Notes: generated from the sequence alone by a model not told the origin. DNA of 60,706 bases from JBHFEI01 sp041928815 (GCF_041928815.1 NZ_JBHFEI010000019.1:1-60706); one strand, 5' to 3'. Positions 1 through 12,089 are shown, counted from the stretch's first letter. Numbers and translations are program-made.

Positions 1-80
1 TCAAGAAACTTCAGAGCGAGTTCGTCGGTCGCCAGCAGCGCCGCCGCCCTCGTTGGTGAGCGGGTTATAGTCCTACCCAT
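1..80 (-). CDS. Possible partial CDS running off the left edge
   Basis: Reading leftward from an ATG at 80 there is an open frame with no stop to base 1, giving about 26 residues that begin MGRTITRSPTRAAALLATDE. I do not recognise the protein. The purine run GGGA directly abuts the ATG, which is too close for a good ribosome binding site. An AT-rich stretch upstream (about 87-175) could hold the promoter. It could equally be a chance frame. Confidence 0.3.
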   Translation of the reverse strand, partial: MGRTITRSPTRAAALLATDELALKFL

Positions 81-314
81 TCCCAATCGTCAACACCATC
101 CGTCAAAGAAATTTCAAAAATCGCTCAAATCACTGATAATGTTAGATAAATTCAAACTTGGGGGGAACTTCACGGCCTGACACCGACCAAAATCACGCGC
201 GGAAACACTCCCCGCTCATATCCTGGGCAGCTTTCTGGCATGCACCCATTTCAGGCAGCCGTCCGCGGAATTCCTGCGTTTCCGGAGCAGCACCCCGGAA
301 GCCGCGTGTCCGGC

Positions 315-4070
<3,756 letters not shown>

Positions 4071-4102
4071 GGGCGCACTCCTGCAACGTCGACACTGATC
4101 GA

Positions 4103-4131
4103 TTGATCACATAAACATATCTTTATGTCAA
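4103..4131 (-). promoter_or_regulatory. Candidate metH promoter with overlapping palindromic operator
   Basis: On the minus strand a perfect TTGACA (4126-4131) is followed after 17 bases by GATCAA (4103-4108), a weak -10. The spacer is filled by a 20-bp palindrome (4109-4128) with arms ACATAAA and TTTATGT around a 6-base core. The placement would let a bound repressor block RNA polymerase. ArsR-family SahR regulators control metH in many Proteobacteria through AT-rich palindromes of this type; that assignment here is inference. Confidence 0.55.
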
Positions 4132-4185
4132 CATGCCGGTACTCTGTCCGTCGCCGCGAGCGGGAGGACACTGATCGGCGCTGCG

Positions 4186-4680
4186 TCAGCCGGAAAAATC
4201 CAGCGCGGCAAAATCCTCGCCGAGCCGGTCGCAGAGCATCTCGACCACAAAACGGTGATCCTCGCGCTGGGGCAGGCCGGACACGGTGATCGCGCCGATG
4301 CAGCCGGCCGAGGCGACGGTCAACGGAAAGCTGCCGCCATGGGCGGCGTAATCGGCCTCCGGGAGGCCGAACTTGCCGGCAAGCGTGACATTCTGCCGGG
4401 CGAGCATCAGGCCGGTCGCATAGCTGCTGCGCAGGAAACGGACGACGCAATTGCGCTTGCGGCGGACCCAGTTGGCATTGTCCGGCGTCGACCCGGGAAG
4501 GGCGGCATAGAAGACGGGCGCGGAAAAGAGCGTCACGTCGATCACGATGCCGAGGCCCCTTTCGCGCGCACGGGCGCGGATGTGATTTCCGAGCGCCCAT
4601 CCCGCATCGAGGTCGAAGGCCTCGAATACCAGTGCCTTTTCCTGCCGTGCGATCGCCTCGAGATCGGCTTCGATCGTCAT
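4186..4680 (-). CDS. UPF0303 / HbpS-GlcG-like family protein
   Basis: 164 aa, the usual size of the UPF0303 family (DUF336/HbpS-like fold, often labelled heme-degrading domain). Recognised from the family pattern: FEAFDLDAGWALGNHIR near the N terminus, RKRNCVVRFLRSSY in the middle and the AAHGGSFPL ... GCIGAITVSGLPQREDH segment at the C terminus. No signal peptide or membrane segment, so cytosolic. The ATG at 4680 is preceded by GGGAGGGACCC, a strong ribosome binding site. It lies just upstream of metH on the same strand but the metH operator sits between them, so a common transcript is not needed. The biochemical role of the family is poorly defined. Confidence 0.85.
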   Translation of the reverse strand: MTIEADLEAIARQEKALVFEAFDLDAGWALGNHIRARARERGLGIVIDVTLFSAPVFYAALPGSTPDNANWVRRKRNCVVRFLRSSYATGLMLARQNVTLAGKFGLPEADYAAHGGSFPLTVASAGCIGAITVSGLPQREDHRFVVEMLCDRLGEDFAALDFSG

Positions 4681-4937
4681 GGGTCCCTCCCTGCCTGACT
4701 GTTCGCCCCTTCGGGCGGATGTCCGCCACAGGACATGATCGCACGATCGAATTCAAGGCGGAAACCGCTGCGGCGAAGGCTTGCGCGGCGGCGGCGCAAC
4801 CCGCGCCCGTCCTCAACAGGCAGCAAGGGAGATGGGTCCCCTGAAACGATGCCGGGCGCGTATCCCGGCGGTCGTGGGGCAGAAGAGGATTGATCTCGGT
4901 ACCGCATTCGGCTATCCGGTCAGTGTTTGGTGGGAAT

Positions 4938-5236
4938 GTCCGCGTAGCTCAGCAGGATAGAGCATGCGATTCCTGGTGTAAAAATTGGGGGCTGCGCGCC
5001 GAAAGGTCGCAGTCGATCTGCTCAAATTCGGGGAAAGCTTGCCGGACTCCCGGCGTGCCGATCCCGAGCCAAGCACCGGACCCGTCCGGTGAAGGTGTAG
5101 AGACTGGATGGGCAGGGCCTAAAGACTTCGGTCCACGGCCAAGGGACAGTCCAGACCACGAACGCTTAAGGCGGCGGCGAAAGCCGAAGTGGTATGAATC
5201 GCAGGGTCGGAGGTTCGAATCCTCTCGTGGACACCA
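4938..5236 (+). tRNA. tRNA-Arg(CCU) interrupted by a group I intron
   Basis: The split gene folds into a complete cloverleaf once 4975-5196 is removed. Acceptor GTCCGCG (4938-4944) pairs with CGTGGAC (5226-5232); D stem GCTC/GAGC (4947-4950, 4960-4963); anticodon stem TGCGA (4965-4969) with TCGCA (5199-5203); loop TT-CCT-AA with anticodon CCT at 4972-4974; T stem GGAGG/CCTCT around TTCGAAT (5209-5225); discriminator A and encoded CCA at 5233-5236. The anticodon CCU reads AGG codons as arginine. A group I intron in this same tRNA is known in Agrobacterium tumefaciens. The reverse strand gives the well-known spurious tRNA-antisense peptide and should not be annotated. Confidence 0.95.
4975..5196 (+). 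ncRNA. Group I self-splicing intron in tRNA-Arg
   Basis: About 222 nt between anticodon base 36 (T, 4974) and base 37 (A, 5197). Hallmarks: the 5' exon ends in U and the intron ends in G (5196); a GGGGG guide at 4987-4991 can pair with TTCCT to form P1; a P-like segment CAAATTCGGGGAAAGCTT lies near 5020-5038; R- and S-like segments GTAGAGACT (about 5097) and GGGACAGTCC (about 5146) can form P7; a GAAA-capped hairpin closes the 3' end (5171-5187). There is no room for a homing endonuclease. The splice sites are placed by the tRNA fold; a shift of a base or so is possible. Confidence 0.9.
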
Positions 5237-5671
5237 AACTTTCTTCAAAACGGCCGGTCATCGGCGCGAATCCGGACCAAAGCGCGCGTGATCCCGTGTG
5301 GCGGTCGGGCCTTGCGTGATTGGTTGATCCGTCGCCGGCCTCTGCGATTTCACGGCGTTGAGGGGGAAGAGAAGCGCGATCCCGCATGGCCATGGGCTCT
5401 TCCGCCAACAGGCCATCGCCCCACTCCCGCCTCCGCGATCACTTCCAGCAATTTTCATCATTCGATTCATCTAATATGAAGGCTCATGCCCTAGGATCGG
5501 CATGTCCACATTCCGAGACACGAGACCGGCATGATGCCGGCCATGGCGATTGCGGCAACGGGGCCTGCCCGATCCACGACGCCGATGGGACACTGGCCTT
5601 CGAGGCATTTCCCCGTAGATCCGCCCGCGACACCGCGCCCTGCGCGATCGCATCCTGACCTGGAGTCTCCG
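5237..5671. other. Intergenic region, no gene supported
   Basis: 435 bases between the tRNA and the signalling operon. Several short open frames exist on both strands but none has a convincing ribosome binding site or recognisable product. It must hold the promoter of the operon starting at 5672, but I could not identify -35/-10 elements or an EcfG-type site. Confidence 0.5.
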
Positions 5672-6181
5672 TTGACGATCCGTCTCCTGACAGCCGCAAC
5701 CCTGCTTGCCGCGTCCCTGATCCCCATGCGCGCCGAGGCCCTCGACGCGCCGAAGGGCGAGGTCATCCTCACCGTGACCGCGCCGAAACTCGAACATCCG
5801 AACGTCGACGGCACCGCCCAGTTCGACCGCGCCATGCTCGAAGCCCTCGACGGCCGGACGGGCAGGATGGAAACCCCCTGGACGGAAGGGAGCGTCTCCT
5901 TTTCCGGTCCGCTGCTGCGCGCGGTCCTCGACGCCGCCGGGGCCCATGGCACGTCGCTGAAGGTGATCGCGCTCAACGACTATGCCGCAGACGTACCGAT
6001 GGAGGACGCCACCGCCATCGACACGATGCTCGCCACCCGCATGGACGGCGAGCCGATGTCGGTGCGCGACAAGGGGCCGCTCTTCCTGGTCTATCCCTTC
6101 GACAAGGATCCGGGCCTGTTCAACGAGAAGTATTTCTCGCGCTCCGTCTGGCAGATCAAGACCATCGAGGTCTCGGAGTGA
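5672..6181 (+). CDS. Exported molybdopterin-fold (Oxidored_molyb-like) protein, probable sensor subunit
   Basis: 169 aa from the TTG at 5672, chosen because GGAG lies seven bases upstream and the resulting N terminus is a clean signal peptide (TIRLLTAATLLAASLIPMRAEA). The mature part resembles small periplasmic oxidoreductase molybdopterin-binding domain proteins: PWTEGSVSFSGPLLRAVLDAAGA, LKVIALNDYAADVPMED, KGPLFLVYPFD and a C-terminal RSVWQIKTIEV. It contains no cysteine, so it cannot bind molybdenum through the usual Cys ligand. Its stop overlaps the start of the histidine kinase (GTGA), which suggests it acts with that kinase, perhaps as a periplasmic ligand or redox input. The longer frame from 5531 has no signal sequence at its start. 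Confidence 0.7.
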   Translation: MTIRLLTAATLLAASLIPMRAEALDAPKGEVILTVTAPKLEHPNVDGTAQFDRAMLEALDGRTGRMETPWTEGSVSFSGPLLRAVLDAAGAHGTSLKVIALNDYAADVPMEDATAIDTMLATRMDGEPMSVRDKGPLFLVYPFDKDPGLFNEKYFSRSVWQIKTIEVSE

Positions 6182-8376
6182 TCCAGGCGGCCCAGCACAA
6201 TGGCGACATCATCCGCAAGGCCGGCAAGGCGACCGTCCTGCTGCAGAGCTTTTCCATCGCCTTGCTGCTGGGCCTCGTCTTCCTGTTCGTCGACATTTCC
6301 TGGAAATACTCCGCGCTGCAGGACGGTATCCGCGAAAACGCGCTTTGGTCGGTCTACCAGCTCGACCGGGAAGCCCGCCGCCTGCATGAGACGCTCCATG
6401 TCATGCTCACCGAGGAGGACTTTTCGCCGAGCGAGATCAAGGCGCTCGGCACCCGTTACGACATTCTCTATTCCCGCATGACGATCCTGGAGAAAGGCTC
6501 CTTCGACAAGACGTTCCGGCTGGACGCCAGCATCGCCGGCCAGGTCGAGGACATCCGGAAAATCGTCTTCGGCGCGGTCAAGACCTTCGACCGGCTTGCC
6601 TCGGGCGACCGCGTGGACCCGGCCGCGCTCGCGGCGGTGGACACGGGCTTCGAGACATTGGTGCAGAACACCGAAAAACTGCTGATCTACACGAACAATA
6701 CGGTCAGCGTCGAGCGTGCGGAAGCCCGCGACACCGTTCTCGCGCTGCAGGTGAAGTCGGCCTGCCTCGTCGCCCTTCTGGTCTGCTGCGTCGTCGGGCT
6801 GATCTTCACGCTGCGGCGCCAGCTCAAATCCGTGCGGCTTGCCGGCCTCAGCCTCGAAAGCGTCTCCCTGCGGCTGAAGGACGCCTATCTGGCGGCGGAG
6901 GCGGGAAACCGCGCCAAGTCGCAATTCATGGCGACGATGGGCCACGAGATCCGCACGCCGCTCAACGCCATCCTCGGCACGGCGGAACTGCTCGAGCTTT
7001 CGCCCCTCCCCGCCTCGGTCGCCCCCGGTGTCCACACGATCCGCCGCTCCGGGCAGGCGCTCTTGGAAATCATCAATGAAATTCTCGATTTCGCCAAAAT
7101 CGAGCATGGCAGGCTCGACGTGGAGCTTCGCGCGGTCGACGTGCGACCGGTCGTCTCGGCGACCGTGGAGATCCTCCGCGACCGGGCAACGGAGCATGGC
7201 AACCGCATTCTTCTCGACATGCCCGAAACGCTCGCGACGCCGGTGATCCACTCCGATCCCACCCGCCTGCGCCAGGTTCTCCTCAACCTCCTCAGCAATG
7301 CGATCAAGTTCACCCATGACGGCGTGGTGACGGTGCGGATCCGGCAACAGGGCACGGGCCCGGAGGCGATGCTGCGCGTCGAGATCGTCGATACCGGGAT
7401 CGGCATCGACACGGACGGTCTCGGCAGGCTGTTCCAGCCCTTCTCCCAGGTCGATGCCTCGATCAGCCGCAGATATGGCGGCACCGGCCTCGGCCTGACG
7501 ATCTGCAAGCAGATCGTCGAGGCGCTGGACGGACGCATCGGCGTGACGAGCCGCAAGGGCGAGGGCAGCACCTTCTGGTTCGAAATCCCCGCCCGGCCCG
7601 CCGAAGGCGAACTCATCCCTGCAGACACGGCCCAGACGGCCTCCGTCAAGGCGCTTCCCGGTCTCGACATCCTGCTCGTCGAGGACAATCTCGTCAACCA
7701 GCAGGTCGCCGCCGGCTTCCTCGCCCATCTCGGACAGACGGTGACGATCGCGGGCGACGGCCTGGAGGCCGTCGAGCTCGCTGCTGCCCGCCGCTTCGAT
7801 CTCGTCCTGATGGACATGCAGATGCCGAGGCTCGACGGCATCGAGGCGACGCGGCGCATCCGGGCATCTCCCGGTCCGAACCGCGCCGTCCCGATCGTCG
7901 CCATGACGGCGAATGCCTCGGACGACGATCGCCGGCTTTGCCAGGAGGCGGGCATGACGGGCTTCCAGTCGAAGCCCGTGACCATGCAGCAGTTGCGCGC
8001 CGTCATCGGCGCACTGGATGCCGGCGCGCCGGACCTGCCGGCGGCCGAGGCCGAGCGGGAACCGGTGGACCAGGCCTTCGAACGCCGGCGGGCGGAGATC
8101 GTCGACGTGCTGGGCGAGGAGATGTTTTCCGAGCTTCTGACGAGTTTCTTCGACGACGCGGATGCGCTGTTCTCGCAATTGCGGTCCGCGCTCGCCACCG
8201 ACGACCGGAGCGGCACCGATCGCCTGCTGCACAGCCTGAAGGGCGCGGCGAGCAGCGTCGGCCTGCAGGAGGTCGCCGACCGATCGCAGTCCCTGCGCCA
8301 CGCCTCGCTTTCCGCGCCGGCCCTCGACGCGCTTCACGATACAGTCACACGCTACAAGCAGCGCCTCGCTGCATAG
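6178..8376 (+). CDS. Hybrid sensor histidine kinase with REC and Hpt domains
   Basis: 732 aa from a GTG overlapping the previous stop. Transmembrane segments at about 20-40 and 192-211 enclose a periplasmic helical sensor domain of about 150 residues. Then HisKA with phospho-acceptor H256 (MGHEIRTPLN), HATPase_c (NLLSNAIKF, DTGIGI, GGTGLGL), a receiver with VEDN and phospho-acceptor D546 (LMDMQMP), and a C-terminal Hpt domain with H685 (HSLKGAASSVG). This is a complete His-Asp-His phosphorelay at the inner membrane; the next step is probably the receiver of the gene 11 bases downstream. The periplasmic partner is likely the upstream molybdopterin-fold protein. The signal is unknown. Confidence 0.93.
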   Translation: MIQAAQHNGDIIRKAGKATVLLQSFSIALLLGLVFLFVDISWKYSALQDGIRENALWSVYQLDREARRLHETLHVMLTEEDFSPSEIKALGTRYDILYSRMTILEKGSFDKTFRLDASIAGQVEDIRKIVFGAVKTFDRLASGDRVDPAALAAVDTGFETLVQNTEKLLIYTNNTVSVERAEARDTVLALQVKSACLVALLVCCVVGLIFTLRRQLKSVRLAGLSLESVSLRLKDAYLAAEAGNRAKSQFMATMGHEIRTPLNAILGTAELLELSPLPASVAPGVHTIRRSGQALLEIINEILDFAKIEHGRLDVELRAVDVRPVVSATVEILRDRATEHGNRILLDMPETLATPVIHSDPTRLRQVLLNLLSNAIKFTHDGVVTVRIRQQGTGPEAMLRVEIVDTGIGIDTDGLGRLFQPFSQVDASISRRYGGTGLGLTICKQIVEALDGRIGVTSRKGEGSTFWFEIPARPAEGELIPADTAQTASVKALPGLDILLVEDNLVNQQVAAGFLAHLGQTVTIAGDGLEAVELAAARRFDLVLMDMQMPRLDGIEATRRIRASPGPNRAVPIVAMTANASDDDRRLCQEAGMTGFQSKPVTMQQLRAVIGALDAGAPDLPAAEAEREPVDQAFERRRAEIVDVLGEEMFSELLTSFFDDADALFSQLRSALATDDRSGTDRLLHSLKGAASSVGLQEVADRSQSLRHASLSAPALDALHDTVTRYKQRLAA

Positions 8377-8387
8377 GAAGGCACCGG

Positions 8388-9539
8388 ATGCGTATTCTCC
8401 TCGTCGACGACAACAAGACGAACCTCACCTTCCTGACGAAACTGGTCGAGAAGCTCCCCGGCTGCACGGCGCTCGCCTTCACGCAGCCGGAGGACGTCCT
8501 GGCGCAGGCGCCCGGCCTGGCCTTCGACGTGGCGATCATCGACTTCCAGATGCCGGTCTACACCGGGATCGAGCTTCTGACCGAACTGGTCCGCTTCGAG
8601 AAATATCGCGACAAGCCGGTCGTCATCGTCACCGCCGATACCGACACGGCGACCCGCATGGCCGCGCTGAATGCCGGAGCCATCGATTTCCTGACCAAGC
8701 CGGTCAATCCCCTGGAATTCCAGGCACGCGTCAGGAACCTCGTCGCGCTCGTCGACGCACGCAACAAGCTCGCCGACAAGGCCGAGTGGCTGCGTGTCGA
8801 GGTCGAGAAGGCGGTCGTCGAACTGCGCGCTCGCGAGGAGGAAATCATCGAACGGCTGACGATCGCGGCGAGCTACAAGGATCTGGACACGGCCCGCCAC
8901 ACCCGCCGCGTCGGCCTCTACTCCGAGGCGATCGCCCGCGCCTACGGGCTGGATCCCTGCCAGTGTTCGGACATCCGCCTCGCCTCGCCGATGCACGACA
9001 TCGGCAAGGTGGCGATCCCGGACGCGATCCTGCTGAAGAGCGGCAAGTTCACCGAGCAGGAATTCGCCGCGATGCAGAAGCACACGATCGTCGGCTGCGA
9101 CATCCTGAAGGAATCGAAATCGAGCCTTCTGCAGCTTGCGGCCGAAATCGCCGGAAGCCATCACGAGCGCTGGGACGGGCAGGGCTATCCCTTCCGGCTG
9201 GCAGGCGCCGCGATCCCGCTGTCCGGCCGCATCGTCGCGATCGCCGACAATTTCGACGCGCTGACGACGGCGCGCCCCTACAAGGAGGCCTGGAGCGTCG
9301 AGCGCACCGTGCAGCACATCCGCGACAAGGCCGGCAGCCAGTTCGACCCGTCCTGCGTCGCCGCCTTCGACACGGCGCTTCCCGATCTCCTGGCGATCAT
9401 GGCCGAAGACCGGCGTCGCGGCGAGGATCTGGCCATCCGGTCCTGCGACATGGTGCCCGGCGAGACCTCCGCCCCGGCGGAGCATGCGCGCGACGGCGGT
9501 GCTACCGGCGACAGCGCGACCGGGCGGGCGGCGGCCTGA
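8388..9539 (+). CDS. Response regulator with HD-GYP cyclic-di-GMP phosphodiesterase domain
   Basis: 383 aa. The start at 8388 gives MRILLVDDNKTN, the natural start of a receiver domain; a longer upstream frame overlaps the kinase gene and is spurious. Receiver with acidic D7/D8 and phospho-acceptor D52, a linker helix (about 125-150), then an HD-GYP domain with HDIGK, HH and GQGYP motifs and the metal-site region IVAIADNFDALTT. It should hydrolyse cyclic di-GMP when phosphorylated. It follows the hybrid kinase by 11 bases, making a three-gene operon that links a periplasmic cue to cyclic-di-GMP levels. The C-terminal 40 residues are low complexity. Confidence 0.93.
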   Translation: MRILLVDDNKTNLTFLTKLVEKLPGCTALAFTQPEDVLAQAPGLAFDVAIIDFQMPVYTGIELLTELVRFEKYRDKPVVIVTADTDTATRMAALNAGAIDFLTKPVNPLEFQARVRNLVALVDARNKLADKAEWLRVEVEKAVVELRAREEEIIERLTIAASYKDLDTARHTRRVGLYSEAIARAYGLDPCQCSDIRLASPMHDIGKVAIPDAILLKSGKFTEQEFAAMQKHTIVGCDILKESKSSLLQLAAEIAGSHHERWDGQGYPFRLAGAAIPLSGRIVAIADNFDALTTARPYKEAWSVERTVQHIRDKAGSQFDPSCVAAFDTALPDLLAIMAEDRRRGEDLAIRSCDMVPGETSAPAEHARDGGATGDSATGRAAA

Positions 9540-9582
9540 CGGGAGGCGCCCGCGCCCGCCTCCGCCCTCATCCGCGCTGTGC

Positions 9583-9604
9583 GAGCCCCCGAGACGGGGG
9601 GCTC
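9583..9604. terminator. Hairpin between convergent genes
   Basis: GAGCCCCC (9583-9590) pairs with GGGGGCTC (9597-9604). It lies between the HD-GYP regulator gene and the chemoreceptor gene and touches the chemoreceptor stop codon. There is no U tract on either side, so it is a weak candidate terminator for both strands. Confidence 0.4.
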
Positions 9605-11486
9605 AGGCGGCCCGGCGCTGCGCCTCGCTGCCGTTCGGCTCGCGGATGCGGGCGCGTCGGTTGAGCTTGAAGCGGCCGACCAGTTCGTTCAGGTCATCGG
9701 AATTGTCGGCAAGCGACTGGCTGACGGCGGAGGTTTCCTCGACCATCGCCGCATTCTGCTGCGTCATCTGGTCGATCGCATTGACGGCGGTGCTGATCTC
9801 GGAAAGTCCGGTCGACTGTTCGCGCGAGGCCATGGCGATCGCATCGATCTTCGTGTCGATCTGCGAGACGAAGTCCTCGATCCGGCGCAGCGCCGAGCCG
9901 GTCTCGCCGACGAGCCTGACGCCGGTGCCGACCTCGGTCGACGCCTTGTCGATCAGGCTGCTGATTTCGCTCGCCGCCCGCGCCGAGCGCTGCGCCAGTT
10001 CGCGAACCTCCTGCGCGACCACGGCGAACCCCTTGCCGGCATCGCCCGCGCGCGCCGCCTCGACGCCGGCATTCAACGCCAGCAGGTTGGTCTGGAAAGC
10101 GATGCCGTCGATGACGCCGATGATCGAGGCGATCTCGCGCGAGCCGGTCTCGATCCGGGTCATCGCGTCGATCGCATCGCGCACCACGTCGCTCGACGTG
10201 GTGGCACAGGTGCGGGCTTCCTTGACGAGGGCGCGGGTCTCTCCGGTATGGTCGACCGAGGCGCGCACCGTCGCGGTGACCTCCTCCAGCGCGGCGGCGG
10301 TCTGTTCGAGAGCGGCCGCCTGCTGCTCGGTGCGCTTCGACAGGCTGTCCGCCGCAGCGCGCATCTCGCGCGAATTGCCGGCGACCAGCGCCGTCTTTGC
10401 CAGCACGTTCTCGAGCGTGCTCTGGAAGGTGGCGATCGACTGGTTGAAGTCGTGCCGCAGCTGTTCGAACTGCGCCGCGAAGGGCGTGTCGATCGTCATG
10501 CGGATGTTGCATTCGGAGAGCCGCTTCAGGCCGGCACCGAGCGTTTCGACGACCTCCTGCAGGTCGGCTGCCGCCTGCGCGTTCAGCCGCTCGCGGCCGA
10601 CCCGCTCCGCCTCGGATGTCCGCCGGCCCTCCTCCATCTCCTCGCGCAGGCGCTGGCGCTCCATCGCCGCGAGGCGGAAGACGTCGACCGACTGCGCCAT
10701 GCTGCCGATCTCGTCGGCCCGCGCCGTCATCGGTACGTCCTGGCTGTAGTCGCCCTTCGACAGGAGGCGCATATAGTCGCTGATGCGGCCGAGCGGCAGG
10801 ATCGCACGCCGGCGCAGGAACCAGAGGCCGGCGAGGAACAGCAGCACGGACACGGCGCTGCCGGCCATCGCCCAGGATTCCAGCCAGCGATCCCTCCCTT
10901 CCGCCTCGGCCTGCGTCCGAGCAAGATGCGCGTTCGAGCGCTGGACCAGATCGACGACGGCCGCCTCGTGCGCATGGAAATCGTCCTTGAGACTGTCCAG
11001 CGCATCGTGCAGCGCCTTGCTGTCGCCGGCCGCCGCGGCCGTCAGGTAACGGTGCTCGATATTGGCCCAGAACGTATCCGCCTTCGCCACCACGTCGTTG
11101 TCCAGGAAGGTCTTGAGATCATCCGGCAGCGCCGAGGCATCCCAGAAGGCCCGCCTTTCCTCATAGCTCTTTTTCAGCGCGAGGATGCGGGCGGTGTTCG
11201 CCTGCAGCAGTTCGTCGTGGATCGCCGCCTCGCTGGCAAGGCTGTAGCTTTCGACGAGGAAGAGCGGGGGCGGCATGATGTCGGCGATCAGGTCCTTGCC
11301 GTCGACGATGCGGGAAAACACCGGGCCACCGACCTTCAGTTCCCGCAGCGCCATCTGCTGCAGTCCGATACCGAGGGCGAGCCCGCCGGTCACGACACAC
11401 CCGAAAACAACCAGAATCTTCGAAATCCTGAGACCGCGCACGCCTTCCCCCCGCTTCTGTCGAATGCCGGGTTCGGGCAACATCAT
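9603..11486 (-). CDS. Methyl-accepting chemotaxis protein
   Basis: 627 aa. N-terminal membrane segment (ISKILVVFGCVVTGGLALGI), a periplasmic helical ligand-binding region of about 165 residues (four-helix-bundle type), a second membrane segment (WAMAGSAVSVLLFLAGLWFL), HAMP (ILPLGRISDYMRLLSKGDYSQ), and a long cytoplasmic signalling coiled coil with the tip sequence GIAFQTNLLALNAGVEAARAGDAGKGFAVVAQEVRELAQRS shown here only by its key core (QTNLLALNA, EVRELAQR). There is no C-terminal pentapeptide for CheR binding. The start is uncertain: an in-frame GTG about 15 codons in would also fit the membrane segment. It is convergent with the HD-GYP regulator and no che genes are adjacent. Confidence 0.93.
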   Translation of the reverse strand: MMLPEPGIRQKRGEGVRGLRISKILVVFGCVVTGGLALGIGLQQMALRELKVGGPVFSRIVDGKDLIADIMPPPLFLVESYSLASEAAIHDELLQANTARILALKKSYEERRAFWDASALPDDLKTFLDNDVVAKADTFWANIEHRYLTAAAAGDSKALHDALDSLKDDFHAHEAAVVDLVQRSNAHLARTQAEAEGRDRWLESWAMAGSAVSVLLFLAGLWFLRRRAILPLGRISDYMRLLSKGDYSQDVPMTARADEIGSMAQSVDVFRLAAMERQRLREEMEEGRRTSEAERVGRERLNAQAAADLQEVVETLGAGLKRLSECNIRMTIDTPFAAQFEQLRHDFNQSIATFQSTLENVLAKTALVAGNSREMRAAADSLSKRTEQQAAALEQTAAALEEVTATVRASVDHTGETRALVKEARTCATTSSDVVRDAIDAMTRIETGSREIASIIGVIDGIAFQTNLLALNAGVEAARAGDAGKGFAVVAQEVRELAQRSARAASEISSLIDKASTEVGTGVRLVGETGSALRRIEDFVSQIDTKIDAIAMASREQSTGLSEISTAVNAIDQMTQQNAAMVEETSAVSQSLADNSDDLNELVGRFKLNRRARIREPNGSEAQRRAA

Positions 11487-11659
11487 GCCGTGTCCGGATA
11501 TCGCTAAACATGGGAGACCTTCGCTGACAATTCCTTAACCGAAAGCGGCGCGCGACCACTATATTCGAAAAGAATGATGAACCTCAGCGACCTGCGGTTC
11601 ATGCACGGTTCGGCCTATATCCTGAAAGTCGTGACGGATCGCCGCGCGGCGACGGCGCG

Positions 11660-11766
11660 CTAGAGCATTTCCGGTGATCACGGGATCACCTTCAATGCTC
11701 TCAGTCGTTCTTCTTGTCGCATTCTCCGGCGCCGAAGCGATCACGCTTCGGCTGGAAATGCTCTAG
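11660..11766. repeat. Rhizobial palindromic intergenic repeat (RIME-like)
   Basis: A 107-bp unit with perfect 13-bp terminal inverted repeats, CTAGAGCATTTCC and GGAAATGCTCTAG. Inside are two further hairpins: GGTGATC/GATCACC (11673-11690) and GCCGAAGCG/CGCTTCGGC (11731-11752). The outer arm shares GAGCATTTCCGG with 44926-44937. The right arm supplies the stop codon of the DUF2934 gene. Such mosaic palindromes are common in Rhizobiaceae; here it may also end the transcript of the stress operon. Confidence 0.75.
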
Positions 11767-12089
11767 ACCTTCGGCTTGACGGCGCGGCTGCGCGGCTTCG
11801 GCGCAGCCGGCTCCTTCGGGGCCGCAGGCTTGCGGGGAGCACGCGGTTTCACCGGCTTTTCCGCCAGAGCCGTGTCGTCGGCGATCGGGCCGGCGGATGC
11901 GGGGGGCATTTCCTCCCCGGCGATGTCTGCGGGTTCGACGGTCAACGCCTGCTCGGCCGCGCCTTCGAGTTCTTCGCGCTCGCGAAGGGCCTGGTTCCAA
12001 TGGTCCTGATCGCGACCATCCGGACGGCCGTTCTCCTCCCAGATCTGGTACGCCCGCCGGTTGATCCAGTCCAGTCGCTCGTTGCTCAT
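11763..12089 (-). CDS. DUF2934 domain protein with Ala/Pro/Lys-rich tail
   Basis: 108 aa from the ATG at 12089. The N terminus (SNERLDWINRRAYQIWEENGRPDGRDQDHW) is the DUF2934 pattern seen in many alphaproteobacterial stress genes. The rest is disordered, with an AlaProLys-rich tail (PRAPRKPAAPKEPAAPKPRSRAVKPKV) that could bind nucleic acid; that is inference. It follows the DUF982 gene by 72 bases and is probably the last gene of the operon expressed from the EcfG-type promoter at 13181-13205. The TAG stop lies inside the palindromic repeat, so the natural C terminus may have been changed by repeat insertion. A longer frame starting at 12137 lacks support. Confidence 0.8.
   Translation of the reverse strand: MSNERLDWINRRAYQIWEENGRPDGRDQDHWNQALREREELEGAAEQALTVEPADIAGEEMPPASAGPIADDTALAEKPVKPRAPRKPAAPKEPAAPKPRSRAVKPKV

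Noticed and set aside
4071..4185. Riboswitch before metH
   Set aside because: The leader is too short and contains no B12-box or SAM-II-like elements; the palindrome explains the region better.
4949..5248. 99-aa minus-strand frame with a CPREDSNLRP segment across the tRNA
   Set aside because: This is the well-known false protein from the antisense strand of a tRNA 3' half; it overlaps the tRNA and intron.
6091..8337. 748-aa minus-strand frame
   Set aside because: Antisense of the hybrid kinase gene, no domain.
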